Shown: positions 1-8,852 of the stretch, piece by piece | Position numbering within the stretch: position 1 is the first letter of the stretch | Layout: every line of letters begins with the position of its first letter | Assembly: GCA_030412945.1 (NCBI GenBank) | Contig: JAUHJS010000002.1 | Coordinates: 504,504 to 568,503 of the forward strand | Direction: 5' to 3' | DNA from: Shiella aurantiaca | GTDB lineage: Bacteria > Bacteroidota > Bacteroidia > Cytophagales > Cyclobacteriaceae | DNA: 64,000 nt | Notes under the pieces: model-generated | Told to the model about the DNA's origin: nothing | The model's input: the letters and a program-made list of their open reading frames with translations, nothing else | Database searches by the model: none | Made by a program: the position numbers and the translations under genes

Positions 1-1
1 T

Positions 2-646
2 GCCCTGCTCGATACGCCCAGTACTGATGATCAGTGCTTTGTTCCCTATGGGGCATTCTTTAAAATGTATGCTTCGCAAAGTTTCTGGGGGCCTGAGCCC
101 ATCATTGCAGCCAAAGGTTTTGAAAGCGACTTGGGCTTGGTGGAGTTGGAAAATGATTTGCGGGGTATTATGCGTGCCAAGCGAGGTTTACGCCCCATCG
201 AAGAAGATAATTTTGCCATTAACCGTACCGAAGCGTTTGCCAATATCATTTCCTCTACCTTCGATGTGGTCGGAATTGCCGGATGGGTGATTGGTTCATT
301 CAGTATTTTAGTAGGTGGTTTTGGGATAGCCAATATCATGTTCGTATCCGTGCGTGAGCGGACCAATATCATTGGTATACAAAAGTCGCTAGGGGCTAAA
401 AATTACTTTATCCTTTTTCAGTTCTTGTTTGAGGCGGTGTTTTTGAGTACCATCGGAGGACTGGTAGGTTTGATACTGGTGTTTATGATGACCTTTATTG
501 ATCTGGGAAGTCTCGAACTGGTGCTTACCTTGAAGAATATCACCCTAGGTTTGGGCGTGAGCGCCCTAATCGGGACCATTTCTGGGATAGTGCCTGCCGC
601 CTTGGCTGCCCGTCTCGATCCGGTAATTGCTATTCGTTCGAAGTAG
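2..646 (+). CDS. ABC transporter permease, FtsX/MacB type (C-terminal part)
   Basis: The reading frame is open from base 2, so the gene begins upstream and only about 214 C-terminal residues are present. The visible part has the end of the periplasmic MacB-like domain, then an FtsX-type membrane domain: a first membrane segment, the cytoplasmic loop with SVRERTNIIGIQKSLGAK (the usual coupling-helix signature of FtsX/MacB permeases), and two more membrane segments ending in AARLDPVIAIRSK. Members of this family couple ATP hydrolysis to mechanotransmission or to export of lipoproteins, peptides or drugs. The partner ATPase would lie outside the window, so the substrate cannot be inferred. Confidence 0.88.
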   Translation, partial: ALLDTPSTDDQCFVPYGAFFKMYASQSFWGPEPIIAAKGFESDLGLVELENDLRGIMRAKRGLRPIEEDNFAINRTEAFANIISSTFDVVGIAGWVIGSFSILVGGFGIANIMFVSVRERTNIIGIQKSLGAKNYFILFQFLFEAVFLSTIGGLVGLILVFMMTFIDLGSLELVLTLKNITLGLGVSALIGTISGIVPAALAARLDPVIAIRSK

Positions 647-694
647 GATGTAGGTGCTACTGTTATGTCTTAAGTGATTTTAGTATATTTGTAT

Positions 695-883
695 ATGGCT
701 AATGCTCAGATAAAAACGGAAATTCAGAAAATTCTCGATAGTGTTCCTGAAACTGTTTTGCAAGATGTTCTTGACTTCTTAAAGGAATTGCAAGAAAAAT
801 CTGCTGATAAAGTAAAGCTTACAAACAACTTGCGCAAAATCCTTTCCGAGGATAAAGAACTTCTTGAAAAACTAGCTCAATGA
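695..883 (+). CDS. Small helical protein, antitoxin-like (DUF2281-type), unproven
   Basis: A 62-residue, charged, mostly helical protein if ATG 695 is used; an ATT-type start at 674 would add seven hydrophobic residues and looks less natural. The N-terminal half has the pattern of small DUF2281-like proteins (a helix with VPETVLQDVLDFLKEL), which are often toxin-antitoxin components. The last codon overlaps an ATGA from which a 24-codon frame runs to 955; that frame is too short to call a gene. The shared terminator at 941-960 lies just downstream. No function can be assigned with confidence. Confidence 0.5.
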   Translation: MANAQIKTEIQKILDSVPETVLQDVLDFLKELQEKSADKVKLTNNLRKILSEDKELLEKLAQ

Positions 884-940
884 TAGTTCTTCAAGAAGGG
901 AAGGATGGTCAATGTATAGATAAAGATTACAAAACAAAAA

Positions 941-960
941 AGAGGGTCTATTGACCCTCT
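941..960. terminator. Bidirectional terminator between the small gene and recA
   Basis: Perfect 8-bp stem AGAGGGTC/GACCCTCT with a 4-nt loop. A T run follows on the plus strand and an A run precedes it (a T run on the minus strand), so it can end both the small plus-strand gene and recA. Confidence 0.85.
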
Positions 961-966
961 TTTGCT

Positions 967-2004
967 TTATACGCTTGCTTCTTTTTCTTTCTCTTTTTTC
1001 GGTTCGGCCGCTGGTTTGATTTTTTCTTTGATTTTCTTTTCAAGCTCCTCCATCAGTTCCGGATTGTCTTTCAAGAGTTCTTTTACCGCATCGCGGCCTT
1101 GGCCCAGTTTGTTGTTTTCATAAGAGAACCAAGAACCTGCTTTTTTGATTACGTCCAGTTCTACGCCCAAGTCGATGATTTCACCCACTTTGGAGATGCC
1201 TTCGCCATACATAATATCAAATTCTATCACTTTGAAAGGAGGAGCCACTTTGTTTTTCACCACTTTCACTTTGGTACGGTTACCGATCACATTGTCAGCG
1301 CCTTCTTTGATTTGGCCAATTCTGCGGATATCTAAACGTACCGAGGCATAGAATTTCAAGGCATTACCACCGGTGGTGGTTTCAGGGCTGCCAAACATTA
1401 CCCCGATTTTCTCACGCAACTGGTTGATGAAAATACAGGTACAGGCTGTTTTGTTCAAGGTTCCGGTGAGCTTACGCAAGGCTTGCGACATCAAGCGCGC
1501 CTGAAGGCCCATTTTGCTATCGCCCATTTCTCCTTCCAATTCGGCTTTGGGCACAAGGGCCGCCACAGAGTCGATTACGATAATATCAATAGCGCCTGAT
1601 CGGATCAAGTGTTCGGCAATTTCGAGGGCTTGTTCTCCGTTGTCGGGCTGAGAGATCAATAAGTTTTCAGTGTCAATGCCTAGCTTTTCGGCATAGGTTT
1701 TATCAAAGGCGTGTTCGGCATCAATAAAGGCGGCCAAGCCACCGTTTTTTTGCGCCTCTGCAATGGCATGCATGCTGAGGGTAGTTTTACCAGACGATTC
1801 AGGCCCGTAAATTTCAATTACCCGGCCACGAGGAAGACCGCCTACACCCAGCGCGATATCAAGCCCCAAAGAGCCTGTAGAGATGGCTGGGATATCCTGC
1901 ACGCGCTCATCGCTCAACTTCATTACCGTACCTTTTCCGTAGGATTTTTCCAGCTTATCTATCGTTAGCTGCAATGCTTTTAGTTTTTCTGCTTTATCGC
2001 TCAT
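967..2004 (-). CDS. recA: Recombinase RecA
   Basis: 345 residues, normal length for RecA. It forms the filament on single-stranded DNA that performs strand exchange in recombinational repair and activates self-cleavage of LexA-type repressors. Visible marks are the Walker A motif GPESSGKTT near residue 66, the IDAEHAFD segment, the Walker B region [12 protein letters not shown], and the DNA-binding loop with [20 protein letters not shown]. The C-terminus is lysine/glutamate rich, as is usual. It is a single gene with its own upstream region (2005-2113) and ends at the shared terminator. A weak promoter-like pair (TTGG, then TAACTTCA 19 nt on) lies upstream on the minus strand. I saw no clear SOS box. 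Confidence 0.99.
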   Translation of the reverse strand: MSDKAEKLKALQLTIDKLEKSYGKGTVMKLSDERVQDIPAISTGSLGLDIALGVGGLPRGRVIEIYGPESSGKTTLSMHAIAEAQKNGGLAAFIDAEHAFDKTYAEKLGIDTENLLISQPDNGEQALEIAEHLIRSGAIDIIVIDSVAALVPKAELEGEMGDSKMGLQARLMSQALRKLTGTLNKTACTCIFINQLREKIGVMFGSPETTTGGNALKFYASVRLDIRRIGQIKEGADNVIGNRTKVKVVKNKVAPPFKVIEFDIMYGEGISKVGEIIDLGVELDVIKKAGSWFSYENNKLGQGRDAVKELLKDNPELMEELEKKIKEKIKPAAEPKKEKEKEASV

Positions 2005-2113
2005 GGGTATTGATTTTGACTGTTAAATAAAATCAGGTGAAGTTAGCAAGGTGAGTTGAATTTGCCAATAGTGATATGCTAATATTTTTAGTATATTTAT
2101 TTTAGTATTTTCG

Positions 2114-2527
2114 TTACGAGCTAAAATAGGGTTTTAGCTGGGGGAGATTTTTCAAGTTAGCCAGGTGGTCGTACTTAAAAGGTTTATGAATAAACTGAAT
2201 CACCTGTGGGTAGTCTTTAGACTTGGTGATATCTCCTTGGTCTATAGAAGAGGTGACCATCACCACAAAGCTGGTGAGGTGCGCCCATTTAGATCCCAGT
2301 TCGTCCAGAAATTCCCAACCGTCCATCGTGGGCATATTGATATCGAGCATAATCAGGTAGTCGCTGGTGTCGTCTTTATTATCCGCGAGGTAGGCCAGTG
2401 CTTCCTCTGCCGATTCGAAAAACGTAACCTTGGAAGGGAAATTGATTTTGTTCAACATGGCTTTGTGGATCATGTTGAGTATGCGGTCGTCATCAATAAA
2501 AAGTACCTGAAGAGGATGTTGGGCCAT
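2114..2527 (-). CDS. Single-domain response regulator
   Basis: 137 residues made of one receiver domain and no output domain. The phosphoacceptor Asp is in MLDINMPTMDGWEF, the acidic pair is in FIDDDR near the N-terminus, and the conserved Thr/Lys positions are in VMVTSS and HKPF. It starts only 2 bp after the stop of the sensor kinase at 2530-4482, so the two are almost surely co-transcribed and translationally coupled. Its closest relatives in Bacteroidota (family knowledge) are CheY-like proteins paired with PAS sensors. With no DNA-binding domain, it probably passes phosphate on or acts through protein binding. Confidence 0.9.
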   Translation of the reverse strand: MAQHPLQVLFIDDDRILNMIHKAMLNKINFPSKVTFFESAEEALAYLADNKDDTSDYLIMLDINMPTMDGWEFLDELGSKWAHLTSFVVMVTSSIDQGDITKSKDYPQVIQFIHKPFKYDHLANLKNLPQLKPYFSS

Positions 2528-2529
2528 AA

Positions 2530-4482
2530 TTATAAAAGAGTTTCAGCGCGTTCGGATATTGCATATACAATGGTGTCAAGTTCATGGGTGGACTCGGTGA
2601 GCTGATGAAGCAGCTCGGCAAAAAGGGCCTCTTCGGGAGGTGTTTCTGCAATAAGCATTGCAATGCTCATGATGCGCGCCAAAGGAGCGCGCACTTCGTG
2701 CGACTGAATCCACGCTATTTCCTTTAATTTACTATTTTGTTTTTCAATAGCAAGGGTATATTTCTTTCTTTCTGTGATATCGCGTGCATTTACGGCCACT
2801 CCTATTACGGAAGTGTATTTGTAAATAGGGTTGAAGGTAACTTCTATCCATTTTTCTGCCTCGTGCTGATTGGCTTCCAAATGAATCTCCTTGGTTATCG
2901 TTTTACCGCTTAGGGCAATATCGTAGTATTTCTGCCAAGTAATTACCTCTTGGGTACTTAATCCATTATAAACCAGTACAGGGTCGCCTAGTTTGGTATG
3001 CAAGCCGGTGATTTTTCGGATGTAGTTGATGTAGGGTTTGTTGGCCGATAGTAAGCGTAGTTTGGTATCTACGCTCCAAATTAAATCATGGGTATTATTG
3101 ATGAGTGCTTCGGTATTGTTTTTCTCAAACAAGAGTTGCGCTTCTTTTTCCAGCTCGGTAGTGCGGTCGTCAATGGCACCTATAATCCGTTCGATTTGGG
3201 GCGAACCTGGTGTGCGGAACAAGAAAATTTTTACCCGAACGTGGGCGTAGGAGCCTGTGGCATCTTTAATGCGAAAGGTGCACTCCCAAGTGCTGTCTAA
3301 GCTTTTAAAGGCCTGTGCGATTCCCTCTTTAAGCATGGGTAAATCATCGGGATGTACATGCTCCTGCCAATGGTGGTAGAGTTCGGAGGGTTTCATGGCC
3401 ATCCGCTTTTTCGTGATTTTGTGTATATCATTCACGATAAACTCCTTGGTTTTCATGTTGATATACAAGATGGCATCCGAAGCGGCTTCCACCACATATT
3501 GAAGCGTTTCATTGGCTTCTTTTAGGTCTTTGGTTTTATGCTTTAGGATATTTTGTAGCTTTTTTATGGACTGGCGGGCGAGAATACCCAAAATCAGTAA
3601 GCCAATGATGATAATTAGCATGGTTCTGCTGTAAGGATTCCAACGGCTGTTGCTGGGTTTTTGGAGGAGGTCGGAGGTAACAAACTTGGCGTAGACCTCT
3701 TGTTGGTAGCCGGGTTCGAGTTGGTCGATAAACTGATTGAGAATAGGTAAAAGGTCGGCTCGGCTTTTGGTTACCGCCATAGATACCTGCCATTCGTAAT
3801 TAAGCGAAGCCCCAAGGCTCAGGTTGGTAATGCCGTATTTATTAATAAGAAAAGAAGCCGTAAACAGGTCGATGATTACGCCATCGGTATTGCCCAGCGA
3901 AGCTTGCACCAAGGCTTCAAAGTCGGTAGGGTATTTTTCGATTTGTATGCCCGGGTAGGTTCTCTCCATGTACTCTATACTGGCATAGCTTTTTACTCCT
4001 GAAAGTTTCATTTCGGCCAAATGCAGGCTATCTCCTTTGAGATAGTTTTTGTTGATAAGCACTACCACCGGAATGCGGAGGAAAGGTTTGGTAAACAGTA
4101 AATATTGTTTTCGTTCTTCGGTAGGATGAATGCCCGCCACCCAGTCGGCCTTGCCGCTTTTGAGGCCCTCTAAGAGGCTCTCCCACGAACTGAAATGCTG
4201 CTTTTTTACAGGTAATTGATATTGGGCAATCAGTTTGCGGGTATATTCGGTGATTAAGCCACTGTGCTCATTTTGTTCATTGATATATTCTAAAGGAGGC
4301 CAAGCCGGATTCACCGCTAGGCGTATGGTTTCAGTACTCAAATGTTTGCGCAGGCTATCGGTAGGTGTGGCGCCACTGAACATAGGAGCCAGAAATAATA
4401 GTAGGCACAAGGAGAAAGTCTTAAGAACGGAATACTTAAGACAATAGAATACTCCATTGGGATATGTTGGATGTGCCTTCAT
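2530..4482 (-). CDS. Periplasmic-binding-domain/PAS sensor that ends after its HisKA-like domain
   Basis: 650 residues from ATG 4482, the first ATG in frame; the frame could extend to a TTG at 4560, but ATG 4482 leads more directly into the signal sequence. Order: signal peptide; SBP_bac_3-type solute-binding domain (about residues 50-270, beginning IRLAVNPAWPPLEY); a membrane helix LIIIIGLLILGILA; a short coiled coil; two PAS domains; then a helical pair with the H-box IQSHEVRAPLARI. The protein stops about 55 residues after this histidine, so no HATPase_c domain (N, G1, G2 boxes) is present. It probably senses an amino-acid-like ligand in the periplasm. Phosphorylation would need an ATPase in trans, or the protein may work as a phosphatase or phosphotransfer partner of the adjacent receiver. 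Confidence 0.88.
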   Translation of the reverse strand: MKAHPTYPNGVFYCLKYSVLKTFSLCLLLFLAPMFSGATPTDSLRKHLSTETIRLAVNPAWPPLEYINEQNEHSGLITEYTRKLIAQYQLPVKKQHFSSWESLLEGLKSGKADWVAGIHPTEERKQYLLFTKPFLRIPVVVLINKNYLKGDSLHLAEMKLSGVKSYASIEYMERTYPGIQIEKYPTDFEALVQASLGNTDGVIIDLFTASFLINKYGITNLSLGASLNYEWQVSMAVTKSRADLLPILNQFIDQLEPGYQQEVYAKFVTSDLLQKPSNSRWNPYSRTMLIIIIGLLILGILARQSIKKLQNILKHKTKDLKEANETLQYVVEAASDAILYINMKTKEFIVNDIHKITKKRMAMKPSELYHHWQEHVHPDDLPMLKEGIAQAFKSLDSTWECTFRIKDATGSYAHVRVKIFLFRTPGSPQIERIIGAIDDRTTELEKEAQLLFEKNNTEALINNTHDLIWSVDTKLRLLSANKPYINYIRKITGLHTKLGDPVLVYNGLSTQEVITWQKYYDIALSGKTITKEIHLEANQHEAEKWIEVTFNPIYKYTSVIGVAVNARDITERKKYTLAIEKQNSKLKEIAWIQSHEVRAPLARIMSIAMLIAETPPEEALFAELLHQLTESTHELDTIVYAISERAETLL

Positions 4483-4664
4483 AATTGCTGGTTGTGGCTG
4501 AGGCAAAACAAGAAAGCTTCCGGTAAAACTTTCATGCTGGCATGTATCAGTAACTGCCAATTGACTGTACTGTTTTGTTAATTTAAATGATTTATCTCAT
4601 TAAATAAATTAAGTATCTAAAAATATAACAAAAATTATTTTTAACGGTATCTTTCTTTGTTCTC

Positions 4665-5018
4665 TTACTCGTTCAATTTTTCCACCTTAATCACAAAGTA
4701 TTTGGTGTCGCCTCGCCAAAATAGTGTTCGGTATTTTTCTTGGTAATGAATTTGAACCCGTTCTCCGGTCTTTTGTACTTCATCGAGCTTATCCAGTATT
4801 TCTTGGTTACCCTTCTCTACCGAAAAAGCCCAAGGGTCGTTGATGGTGCCAATATCCATCAGGCCTTCATTGGTTTTAATCAACACGCCTTTTTGGCTGA
4901 TTTTCATGATAGAGCCTGAGCGGGTACCCGTGCTGTAATTGGCGTAATAGAGAAAGAGAAAATAGCCGATACACACGGCTAGGATAATAAATAGGAGGCG
5001 AATTAAAAACTTTTTCAT
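4665..5018 (-). CDS. Small membrane-anchored protein of unknown function
   Basis: 117 residues: one N-terminal membrane helix (about residues 5-25), then a soluble domain expected on the periplasmic side with the phrases GTRSGSIMKISQKG and TNEGLMDIG, and a C-terminus rich in beta strand. I recognise it as a conserved small protein of Bacteroidota that databases sometimes label 6-phosphogluconate dehydrogenase; nothing in it supports that enzyme, because there is no nucleotide-binding fold and it is far too short. It stands alone between the sensor kinase and purL on the same strand. The purL terminator lies just upstream, so it probably has its own promoter. Confidence 0.75.
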   Translation of the reverse strand: MKKFLIRLLFIILAVCIGYFLFLYYANYSTGTRSGSIMKISQKGVLIKTNEGLMDIGTINDPWAFSVEKGNQEILDKLDEVQKTGERVQIHYQEKYRTLFWRGDTKYFVIKVEKLNE

Positions 5019-5053
5019 AAGCTTAAGTGGATAAGGTGTTACTCAAGTTACAC

Positions 5054-5083
5054 AAAAAAGCCCGACACGTATGTATCAGGCTT
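5054..5083 (-). terminator. Terminator of purL
   Basis: Read on the minus strand: stem AAGCCTGA/TCGGGCTT (8 bp with one G-T pair), 10-nt loop, then six T. It lies directly after the purL stop codon. Confidence 0.8.
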
Positions 5084-5090
5084 GTAGGTT

Positions 5091-8000
5091 TTAGTTATGT
5101 TGTTTTACCCATTGGAAGGCATTGGTAAAAGCCTGTACCCAAGGCGACACTTCATCGGTTCTTTCGGCCGGATAATGTGCCCAGTTCCAAGGATACAAGG
5201 AGCGCTCCAAGTGCGGCATGAGTGCCAAGTGGCGTCCGTCATCCGAGCAAATGCCCGCAGCCGTATAGTCGGAGCCGTTCGGATTACCCGGATAGGCTTC
5301 GTAGCTGTATTTCATTACAATATTGTACTGCTCTTCGGCATACGGAAGCTGGAATTTACCTTCTCCATGCGCCACCCAGATGCCCAATCGGCTGCCGGAG
5401 AGATTGCCAAGCATCACGGAGTCGTTTTTCTGAACGGTGACATTCAAGAAGCTCGATTCAAACTTGTGAGAGGCATTGTGCAGCATTTTAGGCTTTTGCT
5501 CATGACTAGGATAAATTAGCCCAAGTTCCACCATCAGCTGGCATCCATTGCACACGCCCAAGCTCAAGGTGTCGGGGCGGGCATAGAAATTATCGAGGGC
5601 CTTTTTCGCTTTCTCGTTGTACAAAAAGGCACCTGCCCATCCTTTGGCCGAGCCCAATACATCGGAGTTGGAGAATCCTCCCACGAACACAATCATCTGG
5701 ATATCGCTTAGGTCTTCGCGGCCTGCAATAAGGTCGGTCATGTGTATATCTTTCACATCAAAACCTGCCAAATGCAAGGCCCAAGCCATTTCTCTGTCAC
5801 CATTTACTCCTTTTTCGCGAATAATGGCGGCACGGGTACCACTGCGCTCTTTGCGATTAACATTAATGCCAAGCGAGGCAAAGCTTCCTACGAAATCTTC
5901 GGGGAATTGGTAGTGTAGGTTTTGTTTTTTGTATTGCTGGAAGCGCGATTCGGCAAATGCGGCTCCGCTTTGTTCTTTATCAAGCAGGTAGCTGGTTTTG
6001 AACCACACATCGCGAAGCGTATCAATGGCAAAAGAGAAAGTCTCATTTTTGAATAGCACGCGTACTTCGCGCTCGGCTTGTGGGTTGCCGATGGCAAATG
6101 CCTTGATTCCCTGCTTTTGCAGTTTTTCGAGTACGGAACTATCGCGCACCTGAACGACCAAGGCTGGACGTTCGCTCAATAGCGCTTCCACACTATCTTT
6201 TGCGCCAAGCCCATCTAGTTGGAGCGCTAATCCACCTTGTGTATTGGCAAAGCACATTTCAAGCAAAGTAGTAATCAAGCCGCCAGAGGATACATCATGT
6301 CCTGCCAATATTCTACCTTCCGCGATAAGATTTTGTAAGGCATTGAAGGTGTTTTTTAAGCTTGTCGCATCCGTAGCCTGTGGCGTTTCCGTACCGATTT
6401 GATTGATGATTTGGGCAAAACTGCTTCCTCCCAAAGCCCAAGGGCCTTGACCTAGATCAATGTAAAGAAGCTGCGTTTGGGTATCGTTGACCAATACCGG
6501 TTCCACCACTTTCTTTAGGTCTGTTACTTCGCCAATAGCGGAGATAATTACAGTGCCTGGAGCATATACGGGTGCTTCTTGCGGATATTTTTGAGTCATC
6601 GAAAGCGAATCTTTCCCCGTTGGGATATTGATTCCCAAGGCGCAAGCAAAATCGCTCACCGCTTCCACAGCTTGGTATAAGCGGGCATCTTCGCCTTTGT
6701 TTTTGGCAGGCCACATCCAGTTGGCGCTTAAAGAAACGCCCTGTAAACCTTGTTCTAATGGTGCCCAAACCAAATTACTCAAGGCCTCGGTAATGGCCAA
6801 GCGCGCACCTTCGGCCGGATGAATAAGAGAGCTTACCGGAGAATGACCGATAGAGGTAGCAATGCCTTTTTCTCCTTGATAGTCAAGAGCCATTACGGCC
6901 ACATTGTTCAATGGAAGTTGGATTTCGCCAGCTGTTTGTTGCTTAGCTACTTTTCCGGTTACGGAGCGGTCTACTTTATTGGTTAGCCAATCTTTACAAG
7001 CTACGGCTTCTAATTGAAGCACTTGCTCGATATATTCCGATAGCTTAGCAGTGCTGTATTGCAAAGGAGCAAAGCGATAGGTTTGGGTTTGGTCCTGCAT
7101 GATGGTGCGGGGCGATTTCCCAAACAAATGCTCTACTTTGAAATCAACTGGATTTTTACCTGTTTTTTTATCTTCAAAAGTAAACTGATGCGTATTAGTA
7201 ATGTCTCCCACAGCATAGAAAGGCGCGCGTTCTCTTTCCGCCACGCGCTTCATCCAAGCGATGTCCTTCTCGTTCATCACAAGGCCCATACGCTCTTGCG
7301 ATTCGTTGCAGAGGATTTCTTTGGCGGATAGGGTAGGGTCGCCTACGGGCAATTGATTGAGGTCTATCGTTCCTCCGGTTTCTTCTACCAGTTCCGAAAG
7401 GCAATTGAGGTGACCGCCCGCTCCGTGGTCGTGAATGGAGACGATAGGGTTTTCCTTACTTTCCACCATGGCGCGAATGGCATTGCATACGCGTTTCTGC
7501 ATTTCAGGATTGGCTCTTTGGATCGCATTCAGTTCTATGCTTCCCGAAAATTCTCCGGTAGCCACAGAGCTTACGGCACTTCCGCCCATCCCGATGCGGT
7601 AGTTGTCACCGCCCATGATGATGATTTTATCGCCTTGAGCAGGTTTTTTCTTTTGTGCGTAGCTTTTTTTGCCATAGCCAACACCTCCGGCCTGCATGAT
7701 CACCTTGTCAAAACCAAAGCGTTGTCCGTTTTCCTGATGCTCGAAGGTGAGTACGCTGCCGCAAATGAGCGGTTGGCCAAATTTATTTCCAAAATCGCTG
7801 GCACCGTTAGAAGCCTTAATGAGGATGTCCATGGGAGTTTGGTATAACCACTTACGTGCCGGGAATCCGTTTTCCCAATTACGGGTGTTTTCCAAGCGCG
7901 AATAGCTGGTCATGTACACGGCTGTTCCAGCCAGGGGTACGCTGCCGGTTCCTCCTGCCATACGGTCGCGGATTTCGCCACCCGAGCCGGTAGAAGCACC

Positions 8001-8777
8001 ATAAAAAGGCTCTACGGTGGTGGGGAAATTGTGCGTTTCGGCTTTCAGGGAAAGTACCGATTCAAAGCTTTCGGTAGTGAAATAATCAGCTTTATCTTGC
8101 GTAGCAGGGGCAAATTGCTGCACCTGTGGCCCTTGGACAAAGGCTACGTTATCTTTATAAGCAGATACCAATCGGTTAGGATTCTGCTGAGAGGTTTTCT
8201 TGATCAGTTGAAATAGCGAATGTTCTTTGGTTTCTCCATCGATAATAAACTGTCCGTTGAAAATTTTGTGGCGACAGTGCTCTGAGTTGACCTGTGAAAA
8301 ACCAAATACTTCGGTATCGGTAAGCGGGCGACCTAGTTCTTTGCTAACGCCTTCCAAATATTTAACTTCCTCTTCGCTAAGCGCTAAGCCTTCTTGGGCA
8401 TTGTAGCTGGCGATGTCCTCAATGTATTGGATGGCCTCTGGCTCGTGCAGAATCGTGAAAAGTTGGCCGTCCAGCTGTGCGTATTTCGCTTGAAGCATGG
8501 GGTCAAATTTCTGCCCGAGGTGGGCTTCTTCTTTGAATTCTTCCATACGGAAGATGCCCGCTATGCCCATGTTTTGTGTGATCTCCACCGCATTGGTGCT
8601 CCATGGGGTAACCATTTCCTTTCGTGGCCCTACGTACGTGCCCTTAGGTGCTGATTCACCCAAATAGTGGGCATTGCCCAAAAGCCAAGTGAGTTTTTCA
8701 ATGTCAGTTTTTGCCAATGGCGCATGCACCCCCACCGCGTAAATTGTGTGTTGGATGCCTTGGAAAAATAAAATCAT
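5091..8777 (-). CDS. purL: Phosphoribosylformylglycinamidine synthase (large, one-chain PurL)
   Basis: 1228 residues. It catalyses the fourth step of purine synthesis, FGAR + glutamine + ATP to FGAM. This is the long form in which the ATPase halves and the glutaminase are fused, as in gammaproteobacteria and Bacteroidota, so no separate PurS or PurQ is needed. Visible are the linker motif SEHCRHKIF near residue 165, AETHNFPTTVEPF, the repeated glycine-rich nucleotide regions (GGDNYRIGMGG and HDVSSGGLITTL), and the C-terminal class I glutaminase with nucleophile Cys in SLGVCNGCQLM and the HGEGKF segment. It is a single-gene unit with its own terminator. Confidence 0.98.
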   Translation of the reverse strand: MILFFQGIQHTIYAVGVHAPLAKTDIEKLTWLLGNAHYLGESAPKGTYVGPRKEMVTPWSTNAVEITQNMGIAGIFRMEEFKEEAHLGQKFDPMLQAKYAQLDGQLFTILHEPEAIQYIEDIASYNAQEGLALSEEEVKYLEGVSKELGRPLTDTEVFGFSQVNSEHCRHKIFNGQFIIDGETKEHSLFQLIKKTSQQNPNRLVSAYKDNVAFVQGPQVQQFAPATQDKADYFTTESFESVLSLKAETHNFPTTVEPFYGASTGSGGEIRDRMAGGTGSVPLAGTAVYMTSYSRLENTRNWENGFPARKWLYQTPMDILIKASNGASDFGNKFGQPLICGSVLTFEHQENGQRFGFDKVIMQAGGVGYGKKSYAQKKKPAQGDKIIIMGGDNYRIGMGGSAVSSVATGEFSGSIELNAIQRANPEMQKRVCNAIRAMVESKENPIVSIHDHGAGGHLNCLSELVEETGGTIDLNQLPVGDPTLSAKEILCNESQERMGLVMNEKDIAWMKRVAERERAPFYAVGDITNTHQFTFEDKKTGKNPVDFKVEHLFGKSPRTIMQDQTQTYRFAPLQYSTAKLSEYIEQVLQLEAVACKDWLTNKVDRSVTGKVAKQQTAGEIQLPLNNVAVMALDYQGEKGIATSIGHSPVSSLIHPAEGARLAITEALSNLVWAPLEQGLQGVSLSANWMWPAKNKGEDARLYQAVEAVSDFACALGINIPTGKDSLSMTQKYPQEAPVYAPGTVIISAIGEVTDLKKVVEPVLVNDTQTQLLYIDLGQGPWALGGSSFAQIINQIGTETPQATDATSLKNTFNALQNLIAEGRILAGHDVSSGGLITTLLEMCFANTQGGLALQLDGLGAKDSVEALLSERPALVVQVRDSSVLEKLQKQGIKAFAIGNPQAEREVRVLFKNETFSFAIDTLRDVWFKTSYLLDKEQSGAAFAESRFQQYKKQNLHYQFPEDFVGSFASLGINVNRKERSGTRAAIIREKGVNGDREMAWALHLAGFDVKDIHMTDLIAGREDLSDIQMIVFVGGFSNSDVLGSAKGWAGAFLYNEKAKKALDNFYARPDTLSLGVCNGCQLMVELGLIYPSHEQKPKMLHNASHKFESSFLNVTVQKNDSVMLGNLSGSRLGIWVAHGEGKFQLPYAEEQYNIVMKYSYEAYPGNPNGSDYTAAGICSDDGRHLALMPHLERSLYPWNWAHYPAERTDEVSPWVQAFTNAFQWVKQHN

Positions 8778-8852
8778 GGAGATCTGTAATCCGATGGTTG
8801 ATATCGCTGCGAATTTAGGAAAACTCGCTCGCTTTACAGACCTCCTTGCTGA

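Noticed and set aside
4665-5018. Annotation as 6-phosphogluconate dehydrogenase
   Set aside because: The name sometimes attached to this small family does not fit: 117 residues with one membrane helix and no nucleotide-binding motif.
7353-7847. 164-codon plus-strand frame inside purL
   Set aside because: It is the complement of a strong coding region; its translation has no recognisable domain and no ribosome site, while purL is clear on the other strand.
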